From the NCBI RefSeq assembly GCF_000633395.1, contig NZ_AYMU01000025.1:41644-105643 (forward strand): 64,000 bases of DNA, in the 5' to 3' direction. Shown here piece after piece: positions 17,961-26,818 of this stretch (position 1 is its first letter; every line of letters starts with the position of its first letter). This stretch comes from Pseudomonas sp. PH1b. GTDB taxonomy: Bacteria; Pseudomonadota; Gammaproteobacteria; Pseudomonadales; Pseudomonadaceae. Made by a program: the position numbers and the translations under genes. A model generated the notes under the pieces. The model made no database searches. It saw nothing but the letters and a program-made list of their open reading frames with translations, and had not been told where the DNA came from.

Positions 17961-18929
17961 ATGGACACCTTGCAAAACATGCGCGCGTTCTGTTGTGTTG
18001 CCGAAGCCGGCAGCTTCACGGCCGCCGCGGTACAGCTGGACACCACCACCGCCAACGTCTCGCGCGCCGTCTCCAACCTCGAGGCGCACCTGCAAACCCG
18101 TCTGCTCAACCGCACCACCCGACGCATCGCCCTGACCGAGGCCGGCAAGCGCTACCTGCTGCGCTGCGAGCAGATCCTGGCCTACGTCGAAGAAGCCGAG
18201 GCCGAGGCCAGCGACGCCCACGCCCGCCCCGCCGGGCAGTTGAAAGTGCACACCATGACCGGCATCGGCCAGCACTTCGTGATCGACGCCATCGCCCGCT
18301 ACCGCAAGACCCACCCGGACGTGACCTTCGACCTGACCCTGGCCAACCGCGTACCGGACCTGCTGGACGAGGGCTACGACGTGTCCATCGTGCTCGCCAG
18401 CGAACTGCCGGATTCGGGGTTCGTCTCCCAGCGTCTGGGCATCACCTACAGCATCGTCTGCGCCTCGCCGGCCTACGTGAAAGCCAACGGCTGCGCGCAC
18501 AAGCCCAGCGACCTGCTGAACCACGCCTGCCTGCGCCTGGTGAGCCCGGTGATTCCCCTGGAGAAATGGACCTTCGACGGCCCGGAAGGCCAGGAGATGG
18601 TCACCATCAACAGCTCGCCGTTCCTGGTGAACTCTGCCGATGCGATGAAGACCGCGATCATCAGTGGCATGGGGGTTGGCGTGCTGCCGGTGTACGCCGC
18701 CATCGAGGGCCTGCGCAACGGCACCCTGGTGCGGATGATGCCCCAGTACCGCTCCCAGGAACTGAACCTGTACGCCATCTACCCGTCGCGCCAGTACCTG
18801 GATGCCAAGATCAAGACCTGGGTCGAATACTTGCGCGGCTCCCTGCCGGAAATCCTCGCGGCGCACCAGGCGGAACTGGCGGCGTACGAGCTGAGCAGCA
18901 GCCTGACCGGCGCCCGCCTGGCCAATTGA
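17961..18929 (+). CDS. LysR-family regulator (AaeR-like)
   Basis: A 322-aa LysR-type transcription factor. The N-terminal winged helix (residues 1-60: MDTLQNMRAFCCVAEAGSF ... ANVSRAVSNLEAHLQTRLL) is followed by a periplasmic-binding-protein-like effector domain. It is divergent from the efflux operon across a gap of about 230 bp. By analogy with aaeR/aaeXAB it probably activates that operon when an aromatic acid binds (inference). Confidence 0.9.
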   Translation: MDTLQNMRAFCCVAEAGSFTAAAVQLDTTTANVSRAVSNLEAHLQTRLLNRTTRRIALTEAGKRYLLRCEQILAYVEEAEAEASDAHARPAGQLKVHTMTGIGQHFVIDAIARYRKTHPDVTFDLTLANRVPDLLDEGYDVSIVLASELPDSGFVSQRLGITYSIVCASPAYVKANGCAHKPSDLLNHACLRLVSPVIPLEKWTFDGPEGQEMVTINSSPFLVNSADAMKTAIISGMGVGVLPVYAAIEGLRNGTLVRMMPQYRSQELNLYAIYPSRQYLDAKIKTWVEYLRGSLPEILAAHQAELAAYELSSSLTGARLAN

Positions 18930-18958
18930 GCCGAGGGGCGACCTCGCCAACCGCCCCT

Positions 18959-19475
18959 GTAGGAGCCGGCTTGCCGGCGAAGAGGCCCGCAAGACGTGCA
19001 TCGCCCCGGCCGACGCCTTCGCTGGCAAGCCAGCTCCTACACAAGCCAGCGCCTACGAGGTGACGCGCTTGCGCCCTCCGCCCTGCTGCCCCCTCCCGTA
19101 GGAGCCGGCTTGCCGGCGAAGAGGCCCGCAAGACATGCATCGCCCCGGCCGACGCCTTCGCTGGCAAGCCAGCTCCTACACAAGCCAGCTCCTACGAGGT
19201 GACGCGCTTGCGCCCCCCGTCCTGCTGCCCCCTCCTGTAGGAGCCGGCTCGCCGGCGAAGAGGCCCGCAAGACATGCATCGCCCCGACCGACGCCTTCGC
19301 TGGCAAGCCAGCTCCTACACAAGCCAGCGCCTACGAGGCGACACGCTTGTGCCCTCCGTCCTTCAGCCCCCTCCCGTAGGAGCCGGCTTGCCGGCGAAGA
19401 GGCCCGCAAGACATGCATCGCCCCGGCCGACGCCTTCGCTGGCAAGCCAGCTCCTACACAAGCCAGCTCCTACAC
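18959..19475. repeat. Tandem REP array, four 139-bp units
   Basis: REP pairs begin at 18959, 19098, 19237 and 19376, an exact 139-bp period. Each unit ends with an extra half-REP-like tail (CAAGCCAGCGCCTAC or CAAGCCAGCTCCTAC) and a linker with ACGCGCTTGCGCCCTCCG. The core reads GAAGAGGCCCGCAAGACATGCATCGCCCC. It occupies nearly all of the 644-bp gap between the LysR gene and the reductase gene; nothing else is seen there. Confidence 0.92.
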
Positions 19476-19573
19476 AGGTCAGTGCCTGTGCGGCCTGAGC
19501 CGGCACCCTTTGGCAGCGGCGGCAAAAATGTTAGCTTGCTTGGCATTCTCCCCGCCTGACGAGCCTTCACGCG

Positions 19574-20551
19574 ATGAAAAAGACTGTACTTGCCTTCAGC
19601 CGCATCACCCCCGAGATGACCGAACGCCTGCAACAGGACTTCGAGGTCATCGTCCCCAACCCCAAGCTCGGGGACATCGCCGCGCAGTTCAATGAAGCCC
19701 TGCCCCAGGCCCACGGCCTGATCGGCGTCGGCCGCAAGCTGGGCCGCGCGCAGCTGGAAAACGCCACGCAGTTGGAAGTGGTGTCGAGCATCTCGGTGGG
19801 CTACGACAACTATGACCTGGAATATTTCAACCAGCGCGGGCTGATGCTCACCAACACCCCGGACGTGCTCACCGAAAGCACCGCCGACCTGGCTTTCGCT
19901 CTGATCATGAGCAGCGCCCGCCGGGTCGCCGAGCTGGACGCCTGGACCAAGGCCGGGCACTGGCAGGCCAGCGTCGGCCCGGCGCTGTTCGGCTGCGATG
20001 TGCACGGCAAGACCCTGGGGATTGTCGGCATGGGTAATATCGGCGCCGCCGTGGCCCGCCGTGGGCGCCTGGGTTTCGGCATGCCGATCCTCTACAGCGG
20101 CAACAGCCGCAAGAGCGCCCTGGAGCAGGAACTGGGCGCGCAGTTCCGCAGCCTGGAGCAATTGCTGGCGGAGGCGGATTTCGTCTGCCTGGTGGTGCCA
20201 TTGAGCGACAAGACCCGGCACCTGATCAGCCACCGCGAACTGGCGCTGATGAAGCCCAGTGCGATCCTGGTGAACATTTCCCGGGGCCCGGTGGTGGATG
20301 AGCCGGCGCTGATCGAAGCCTTGCAGAAGGGCCAGATCCGTGGCGCCGGCCTGGATGTCTACGAGAAGGAACCGCTGGCCGAATCGCCGCTGTTCCAATT
20401 GTCCAACGCTGTGACCCTGCCCCATGTCGGCTCGGCCACCACCGAGACCCGCGACGCCATGGCCGAGCGCGCCATGAGCAACCTGCGCAGCGCCCTGCTG
20501 GGCCAGCGTCCCCAGGACCTGGTCAACCCGCAGGTGTGGAAACCCCAGTAG
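19574..20551 (+). CDS. D-2-hydroxyacid dehydrogenase (glyoxylate/2-ketogluconate reductase type)
   Basis: A 325-aa NAD(P)H-dependent reductase of 2-ketoacids. It has the cofactor motif GIVGMGNIGAAVARR (about residue 150) and the catalytic Arg in VNISRGPVVDE, Glu in DVYEKEPL and His in LPHVGSAT. It most resembles the GhrB/TkrA subgroup, which reduces glyoxylate, hydroxypyruvate or 2-ketogluconate; which substrate is preferred cannot be read from the sequence. It is a single gene after the REP array. Confidence 0.9.
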   Translation: MKKTVLAFSRITPEMTERLQQDFEVIVPNPKLGDIAAQFNEALPQAHGLIGVGRKLGRAQLENATQLEVVSSISVGYDNYDLEYFNQRGLMLTNTPDVLTESTADLAFALIMSSARRVAELDAWTKAGHWQASVGPALFGCDVHGKTLGIVGMGNIGAAVARRGRLGFGMPILYSGNSRKSALEQELGAQFRSLEQLLAEADFVCLVVPLSDKTRHLISHRELALMKPSAILVNISRGPVVDEPALIEALQKGQIRGAGLDVYEKEPLAESPLFQLSNAVTLPHVGSATTETRDAMAERAMSNLRSALLGQRPQDLVNPQVWKPQ

Positions 20552-20770
20552 CAGCCGGCAAACGATACCCCCGGCCCGCTTCGCGCCCACAACCGCATAT
20601 AGGCGCAGCCGGCGGGCGATGAACGAAAACCCGCGCCACCAGTCAGATGGCCAAGCCCGCTTGGCCAACCTGCAGGCGTCTGCGATGCCTGGCAGCGGCC
20701 AATGCATCTCCGCCAGCGCAGCCCTCAAGGCAATGCCCGCAGGCTGGCCACTCCACCAAAGAGACCCTGC

Positions 20771-21139
20771 ATGAAGTTGAAATACCTACTCCTGGCCCCA
20801 GCGTTCTTCCTCGCGGCCTGCGATCAGCAATCGCCAGCCCAGGCGACCAGCCCCACGGCCAAGTCGCCGCTGGTGGTGGCCCTGGAGTCCATGGGCAGCC
20901 ACTTCCAGCAAGAACCCAGCAACGTGATGGTGAATCAGAAAGTCACCGGCGAATCCCCGACCGAGGCAGTGGTCGAGATCGAGGAATCAGGGTTGCTGGA
21001 TGACTCGGTGTTCGCGCAAAAGACAATATTCAACCTGTCCATCGAGAACGAGCGCTGGACCGTGACCGACAAGACGACCCAGGTGAAATGCTACCCGGGC
21101 CGGGGCCATCAGGACTATGGGTCCGATCCTTGCCAGTAA
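20771..21139 (+). CDS. Small lipoprotein, unknown
   Basis: A 122-aa predicted lipoprotein: MKLKYLLLAPAFFLAAC has a lipobox FLAAC (Cys17). The mature part is acidic and ends in KCYPGRGHQDYGSDPC, with two cysteines that could form a disulfide. ATG 20771 follows a GAGA-containing weak ribosome site. No homologue with known function is recognised. It is convergent with the EamA gene, 55 bases apart. Confidence 0.75.
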   Translation: MKLKYLLLAPAFFLAACDQQSPAQATSPTAKSPLVVALESMGSHFQQEPSNVMVNQKVTGESPTEAVVEIEESGLLDDSVFAQKTIFNLSIENERWTVTDKTTQVKCYPGRGHQDYGSDPCQ

Positions 21140-21194
21140 CGCGCCCACCGCGGTGATCGCCAACCCGCCGGCGGCAACAGGCCGGCGTGGAGAA

Positions 21195-22094
21195 TCAGGC
21201 CAGCTTCCCGGGAATTGCCGCCAAGGCCCTGGGTTTGCGAAACACCAGCACGTTGCCCAGCATCACCAGTACCAACCCGGCCAGTGCCGGCGCCGTCCAC
21301 TGGTAGCCCTCGACGAACGCCGAGACGTTCAGCGCCACCACCGGGAACAGCACAGTGCAGTAGGCCGCCCGCTCCGGCCCCATGCGCCCCACCAGGGTCA
21401 GGTAGGCGGTGAAGCCGATCACCGAACCCGGAATCACCAGGTACAGCAGCGAGCCGACGTAGCGGGTGTTCCACTCCATCTCGAATGGAATGCCCTGGAA
21501 CAGGCAGTAGATCGACAGCATCGCCGCGCCATAGGCCATGCCCCAGGCGTTGGTGGTCATGGGGCGCAGCCCGGCCTTCTGCTGCAGGCTGGAGAGCAGG
21601 TTGCCCGCCGAGAAACACAAGGTGCCAAGCAGTGCCAGCCCCAGGCCAAGCAAGGTTTGCGGGCTGGCGCTGTGGCCCACCAGTTCCGGCCAGAACAACA
21701 GGCCCAGGCCCAACAGCCCCAGGGCCCCGCCCATCAGCACATTGCGCGCGATCCTCTGGCCGAAGAACACCCGGGCATTCAGCGCGTTCCACAGGGTCGC
21801 GGTGGAAAACACCACCGCCACCAGGCCGCTGGGAATCCACTGGCTGGCGTGCAGGAAGCACATGAAATTGATGCAGAACAGGCACAGGCCCTGGGCCAGG
21901 CAGATCAGGTGCCCGCGCCGGTTCATCACCTGCAGCTTGCGACCGAGCAACAGGATGAGGAACAGCACCAGCGCCGCCAGGCCGAAGCGATAGACGATGG
22001 ACACCGGAATCGCCACCACCCCCAGTTGCAGTTTCAGGGCGATCCAGGTGGTGCCCCAGATCAGCACGGTGAGCAGATACAGCGATAGGTTCAT
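21195..22094 (-). CDS. EamA/DMT-family transporter
   Basis: A 299-aa inner-membrane transporter with ten hydrophobic segments in two EamA halves (residues 4-135 and 150-285). The N-terminal MNLSLYLLTVLIWGTTWIALK matches the drug/metabolite transporter superfamily. GAGGAG lies 7 bases before ATG 22094. Such proteins often export amino acids or metabolites. It is divergent from an AraC regulator 153 bp away, which may control it (inference). Confidence 0.88.
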   Translation of the reverse strand: MNLSLYLLTVLIWGTTWIALKLQLGVVAIPVSIVYRFGLAALVLFLILLLGRKLQVMNRRGHLICLAQGLCLFCINFMCFLHASQWIPSGLVAVVFSTATLWNALNARVFFGQRIARNVLMGGALGLLGLGLLFWPELVGHSASPQTLLGLGLALLGTLCFSAGNLLSSLQQKAGLRPMTTNAWGMAYGAAMLSIYCLFQGIPFEMEWNTRYVGSLLYLVIPGSVIGFTAYLTLVGRMGPERAAYCTVLFPVVALNVSAFVEGYQWTAPALAGLVLVMLGNVLVFRKPRALAAIPGKLA

Positions 22095-22247
22095 GGCGCG
22101 ACTCCTCTATAAGGAGCACAGTTTCCAGCGCCCCCCTTGCCCGCGCTTGCATAAACTTGCGCTTTTTATCGGTGCCGGGCTGGCAGCGCGGGTGCTACGG
22201 AGTAGGATGCGAAACACCGGCAACCGCACCCATGTTGACGCCCCACC

Positions 22248-23123
22248 ATGCCCGCACTGGATACCCTGCAAGTCTTCCAAGCCCTCAACCGCTCGCCCAA
22301 TGCTCGCCTGGAGCACAGCGCCGAGCTCGGTGACGGCTTGTCCGCAGCCTTGTGGAGCAACCATCACGACGCCCAGGAATATGAGGCGCCCAGCCACCAC
22401 ACCCTGTCCTGCTACCTGGCCGGCGGCACCGGCACCTTTCGCCGCGACCAGCCGGGCAGCAAGGGTGGCCCGGGCAAGCTGTGCATCCTGCCCGCCGAGC
22501 ACCAGTCGGCCTGGGTGATCAACGGCGATATTCGCCTGGCCCATCTGTACTTCAGCCCGGAACAGTTCGCCCTGGGTTGCGTCACCCTGCTGGATCGCGA
22601 GCCCCGGGAACTGCAACTGCGCGAAAGCACCTTTCTCGACGACCCCGAGCAGACCCGGCGCTTTGCCCAATTGGTCCGCCTGAACTGGGACGAACCCGGC
22701 GAACGCCTGCTGACCAGCAGCCTGGCCCACGAGATGCTCAGCCATGCCCTGCTCCATCAGGTGGGCCTGCGCCAGGGGGCCCGGCTCAAGGGTGGCTTGG
22801 CCGCGCACCAGCGGCGGCTGTTGGTGGACTACATCGACTGCCAGTTGGAAGCGCCCCTGAGCCTGGGCCAACTGGCGGGGTTGTGCGCGCTGTCGGAATA
22901 CCACTTCGCCCGCATGTTCCGCGCCAGCTTCGGCCTGCCGCCCCACCAATATGTACTGGCCCGGCGCCTGAGCCGGGCCCGTGACCTGCTGCGCACCACT
23001 GCCCAGCCCCTGGGCGAGATTGCACTGGCCTGCGGTTTTGCCAGTGCCAGCCACTTCAACAATCGCTTCCGCCAGGCCCTGGGGGGCACGCCGGGAGACT
23101 ACCGCCTGGCGTTCCTGCGCTGA
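22248..23123 (+). CDS. AraC-family transcriptional regulator
   Basis: A 291-aa regulator with an N-terminal cupin-like sensing domain (about residues 30-150) and a C-terminal double helix-turn-helix (about residues 190-290: LSLGQLAGLCALSEYHFARM ... GEIALACGFASASHFNNRF), ending with the usual GGTPGDYR motif. It is divergent from the EamA exporter gene, its likely target. The ligand is unknown. Confidence 0.9.
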   Translation: MPALDTLQVFQALNRSPNARLEHSAELGDGLSAALWSNHHDAQEYEAPSHHTLSCYLAGGTGTFRRDQPGSKGGPGKLCILPAEHQSAWVINGDIRLAHLYFSPEQFALGCVTLLDREPRELQLRESTFLDDPEQTRRFAQLVRLNWDEPGERLLTSSLAHEMLSHALLHQVGLRQGARLKGGLAAHQRRLLVDYIDCQLEAPLSLGQLAGLCALSEYHFARMFRASFGLPPHQYVLARRLSRARDLLRTTAQPLGEIALACGFASASHFNNRFRQALGGTPGDYRLAFLR

Positions 23124-23617
23124 GGCCAGGGTTGCCGAAAACCCGCCTCTGCATGCCCCCTTCCTTATTCCACCCTCCCTTAAACGCCTGAATCAGTAAG
23201 CGGTTCAAGTTTCTTACTTAAAAAAGATAATTCTTACAAACAAATTAAAAGCCTCTTACATACATCTTTCAAAAAGAGCACTTCCCCACAAGCTCTTATA
23301 TGACAACCAAGATCACAAGAAGGTAATTATTCTTAAATTTCATTTATCACTTCATTCATGGAGTTGATGGTTCTTGTTTAACCCCAGGCTCAACTTAGTC
23401 TTTAGGCCTTGAGCGCCAGGGATTACACAAAGATTCAAGGTACAAGCCGTCTGGCCCTCATTAACTGAAGCAGCCGAAAAACCCATACCCACAGCAATCA
23501 ACCCAAACTTCAACCCCAACAAGGCAACCCGATATTCGCTTATAGGCTTTAAAAAACCTGCAATAACTCAGCTGTTAATCGCCTTACTCCAAAACAACAA
23601 AAACAGAGGACGATGAA
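23124..23617. other. AT-rich intergenic spacer
   Basis: About 490 bp with much lower GC than the surroundings, rich in A and T runs (for example around 23215-23360), and with no credible coding frame. It ends in AGAGGA, the ribosome site of the porin gene. It probably carries the porin promoter and control sites, and may mark the edge of transferred DNA. Confidence 0.7.
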
Positions 23618-24892
23618 ATGCTTTCACGAAGTTGGCCACGGCAATGGGTCAGACACTTGCCGGTGCTGTGTGCCTCGATGCTGGCCATTCCGGTAAACGC
23701 CAAACTGCTTGACGACAGCAGCGCACGCCTGGACCTGCGCAACTATTACTTCAATCGGGACTATCGCGAAGGCACGGCGCCCACCCGCGAAGAATGGGCG
23801 CAAGGTTTCCTCTTGCGCCTGGACTCGGGGTTCACCGAAGGCAGCATCGCTGTCGGTGCCGACGCCATCGGCATGCTCGGGATCAAGCTGGATTCCGCTC
23901 CTGGTCGAACCGGCACCGGGCTGTTGAAGGTGGCACGCAATGGCCGGGCAGAGGATGACTATTCGAAACTGGCCCTGGCCGGGAAGCTCAAGACCAGCAA
24001 GACCCTGTTCAAGCTTGGCGAGCTGGTGCCGCCGGTATTGCCGACGCTGAGGCCCAATGACGGCCGCCTGTTTCCGCAAATTTTCCAGGGCGGGCTGCTG
24101 ACTTCCAATGAAATCGACAACCTGGAGGTTACCGCCGGGCGTCTGAGCCGGGTCCTGCAGCGCAACGCCACGCAATACACGCCGCTGACCCTGAGCCCCT
24201 TGAACCGGCGCTTTCAGGGCCTGGGGGCAACGGCTGAACACTTCGACATGGCGGGCGTCGACTATCGATTCCACAAGCAATGGCTGGCTCGCGCACATGT
24301 CGCCCAACTGGAGGATATCTACCGCCAGCAGGTCTTCACCCTGGCCAACAAGAGCCCCTGGGGCGCGGGGACGTTCAGCAGCGATCTGCGCTTGAGCCTG
24401 ATGAACGACTACGGCAATGCCAAAGGCGGCAAGATCGACAACCGCGCCCTGCAGGGGTTGCTCGGGTACGCCTATCAAGGCCACAGCCTTGGCGTGAGCT
24501 ATCAGCGAATGTTGGGAGACACCGGCTATGCCAACATCCTGGGTGCCGATGCCAACTTGATCAACTTATCCGTACTGGGTGACTTCGCCAATGCCAAGGA
24601 GCGTTCCTGGGCACTTCGTTATGGCTATGACTTCGTCAACCTGGGTTTTCCGGGCCTGAGTCTAAACAGCCGTTATATATCCGGCAGCCATGCCGAAATT
24701 ATCGGCACCCAAAAAATTGGCAAGTCATGGGAATTGGATAATGAATTGCGCTATGTCGTGCAACAAGGCCCGCTGAAAAATTTAAGTGTACGCCTGCGCA
24801 GCGCGCTCTATCGCTCCAACTACGCCAAGAACTTCATTCGCGACACTGACGATACACGACTGATGTTCAACTACACCTGGAACATCAAGTAA
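23618..24892 (+). CDS. OprD-family outer-membrane porin
   Basis: A 424-aa substrate-specific porin. The signal peptide ends near AIPVNAK; the mature start LLDDSSARLDLRNYYFNRDYR is the OprD-family hallmark. Other landmarks are GFTEGSIAVGADAIGMLGIKLD, FKLGELVPPVLPTLRPND and a C-terminal aromatic strand ending FNYTWNIK. GAGGA lies 7 bases before ATG 23618. It would take up small carboxylated or amino-acid-like substrates; the exact one is unknown. The next gene is a secreted acid phosphatase 52 bases away. Confidence 0.92.
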   Translation: MLSRSWPRQWVRHLPVLCASMLAIPVNAKLLDDSSARLDLRNYYFNRDYREGTAPTREEWAQGFLLRLDSGFTEGSIAVGADAIGMLGIKLDSAPGRTGTGLLKVARNGRAEDDYSKLALAGKLKTSKTLFKLGELVPPVLPTLRPNDGRLFPQIFQGGLLTSNEIDNLEVTAGRLSRVLQRNATQYTPLTLSPLNRRFQGLGATAEHFDMAGVDYRFHKQWLARAHVAQLEDIYRQQVFTLANKSPWGAGTFSSDLRLSLMNDYGNAKGGKIDNRALQGLLGYAYQGHSLGVSYQRMLGDTGYANILGADANLINLSVLGDFANAKERSWALRYGYDFVNLGFPGLSLNSRYISGSHAEIIGTQKIGKSWELDNELRYVVQQGPLKNLSVRLRSALYRSNYAKNFIRDTDDTRLMFNYTWNIK

Positions 24893-24944
24893 CCGGGCAA
24901 CTGGAAGCATCATAAAAAATAAAACACTTAGAGGTGATATCCAC

Positions 24945-25772
24945 ATGCAACGTCTACTATCGAAAAGTTTGGCCAGCCTATTGTTTTTAAGCCTGATCAG
25001 CCCAGTCGAAGCCAAACAAACCGCTCAGCCGCAAAGCATCCCGGAGTTCCGACCGGGGTACTTGATCGGTTATCTGGAACAGCAGGACCTGCCCAACAGC
25101 CTGGCGCTGTTACCCCCACCGCCTGCGGTGGGGACTCCAGCCTTCGCCCTGGACCAGAGCATGGCTGAAAAAAGCCAGGCCTTGCGTGGCAGCAAGCGCT
25201 GGGAGTTGGCCATCATCGATGCCAACCTGAAGTTCCCCGCCGCCGCAGAGACGTTTTCCTGTGCGCTGAATGCGCCGATCAGCGAACAGCAAACACCCGC
25301 GCTGTACAGAGTCTTGCGGCGCACCTTGGCCGATGCCGGGCTGGCCACTTCAAGCGCAAAGAAGCGCTACCAGCGCACCCGGCCCTTCGTCTACAACCAG
25401 CAGCCCAGTTGCACCCCGGAAGATGAGGCCAAGCTGGCCGCAGATGGTTCCTACCCGTCGGGCCACAGTGCAATCGGCTGGGCCTGGGCGCTGCTGTTGA
25501 GCGAACTGGCCCCCGAGTACGGCAACGCACTGTGGGCCCGTGGCCGGGCCTATTCGGAAAGCCGCATGGTGTGCAACGTGCATTGGTACAGCGATATCCA
25601 TGAAGGCCGTGAGATCGGCGCGACCACCGTGGCACGCTTGCACGCCGACCCGACCTTCCAGGCCGATTTCGCCCTGGCCCGGCAAGAGCTGCTGGCCATT
25701 CGCGCCAAGGGCCTGGGCGCCAGCGGCGACTGTGCGGCGCAAGCGCAAGCCCTGGCACTTGGCGCCGACTAG
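24945..25772 (+). CDS. Class A nonspecific acid phosphatase (PAP2)
   Basis: A 275-aa secreted phosphatase. It has a signal peptide (residues 1-24, cut near VEA) and all three vanadium/PAP2 signature blocks: K-x6-RP in KKRYQRTRP, PSGH in GSYPSGHSAIGW (class A NSAP signature) and SR-x5-H-x3-D in SRMVCNVHWYSD. It would release phosphate from organic phosphoesters in the periplasm. GAGGTGA precedes ATG 24945. It is probably in one transcript with the porin. Its 3' end overlaps the convergent YncE-like gene by 4 bases. Confidence 0.93.
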   Translation: MQRLLSKSLASLLFLSLISPVEAKQTAQPQSIPEFRPGYLIGYLEQQDLPNSLALLPPPPAVGTPAFALDQSMAEKSQALRGSKRWELAIIDANLKFPAAAETFSCALNAPISEQQTPALYRVLRRTLADAGLATSSAKKRYQRTRPFVYNQQPSCTPEDEAKLAADGSYPSGHSAIGWAWALLLSELAPEYGNALWARGRAYSESRMVCNVHWYSDIHEGREIGATTVARLHADPTFQADFALARQELLAIRAKGLGASGDCAAQAQALALGAD

Positions 25773-26818
25773 GGCGCCAGGGTCAGGACCTTGAAGGTAT
25801 TGGCATGAAACAGCGGGTCCGGCTTGGGTTCGGCCGGGCTCGCCGCCGGCTGGGTGAAGTCCATCGCCGCCAGATAGACCCGCTGGCGGCGCGGGTCGAA
25901 CGCCATGTTGTAAGCCATGGGCTGGGTGCTGACGGTGCCCAGGGCCTGGTAGCGGTCGGCATCGAGCTGGGCGATGACGCTGAGGTTGGCGTCCACCCCG
26001 CTGGCAATCAGCACGCGCCGGGCCTGCGGATCGTAGGCCAGGGCGTTGACGTCCCGGGTGATCGGCAGGCTGGCTTTCAGCGCGCCGTTGTCGCGATCCA
26101 GCACCAGCAGCACTGGCCGTTCACCACGGCAAACGACGAACAACCGCCCCCGCTGTTCATCCTGGGCCAGGGCGCTGGGCCGCTGGCAGTCGGGATACTG
26201 CCAGCGATCCAGGACCTTGAAGCTGCTGGAGGACAGCCGCGCCAGCGTTCCCTCATCGCGCATCGGCAAGAAGAAACTGCCATCGCCCTTGAGCAGCAAG
26301 GGGTCGATCTTCTTCACCGCCAGCTCGTGGGCGGCGGTGATCCGCTCTTCTTTGGGATCGAAGACGAACAGGGTCGAACGATCGGCCCGACGCCCGCTGA
26401 CGATGATCACCTGCCCCGTGCGCGGTTCATACACCGCGCTGTTGAGGTTGCTCTGGGTCACGGCGATGCGCTTGAGCAGCTTGAGTGTGGATAACTCCAC
26501 CAGCACCAGGCTGCCGTCGGTGTTGAGCACCAACATCCGGTCCAGCTCCGGGACGAACACCACGCCATTGGCGCCCTCCGATTGCTCGATGGTCCGCAGC
26601 GGGCGCTGCTTGTCCACGTCGAACACGCTCAGGCCGTTTTCCCGCCGCGCCAGGAACAGATAGGGCCGGGTCGGGTCCAGGGCGATGAAGCCCCAACTGC
26701 TGCCGGAACCCGGCAACTGCACTTGCTGCTCGCGATGGTAGAGGCGTTCATCTACGGGCGCGGCCGCCTGGGCCACGCCGCAGAACGCCAGGAGTACACC
26801 CAGGGTCAAGGCTCTCAT
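25769..26818 (-). CDS. YncE-like periplasmic beta-propeller protein
   Basis: A 349-aa protein with a signal peptide (MRALTLGVLLAFCGVAQA) and a series of WD/NHL-like blades: IALDPTRPYLFLARR, GVVFVPELDRMLVLN, SAVYEPRTGQVIIVSG, ALAYDPQARRVLIASG, NMAFDPRRQRVYLA. ATG 26818 overlaps the stop of the upstream TonB-dependent receptor (ATGA), so it is translationally coupled to it. E. coli yncE is likewise adjacent to the receptor gene yncD. It probably binds a ligand or helps the receptor in the periplasm (inference). Confidence 0.85.
   Translation of the reverse strand: MRALTLGVLLAFCGVAQAAAPVDERLYHREQQVQLPGSGSSWGFIALDPTRPYLFLARRENGLSVFDVDKQRPLRTIEQSEGANGVVFVPELDRMLVLNTDGSLVLVELSTLKLLKRIAVTQSNLNSAVYEPRTGQVIIVSGRRADRSTLFVFDPKEERITAAHELAVKKIDPLLLKGDGSFFLPMRDEGTLARLSSSSFKVLDRWQYPDCQRPSALAQDEQRGRLFVVCRGERPVLLVLDRDNGALKASLPITRDVNALAYDPQARRVLIASGVDANLSVIAQLDADRYQALGTVSTQPMAYNMAFDPRRQRVYLAAMDFTQPAASPAEPKPDPLFHANTFKVLTLAP

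Noticed and set aside
18959..19475. Regular repeats resembling a CRISPR array
   Set aside because: The units are 139-bp REP pairs with conserved spacers, not short repeats with unique spacers, and there are no cas genes.
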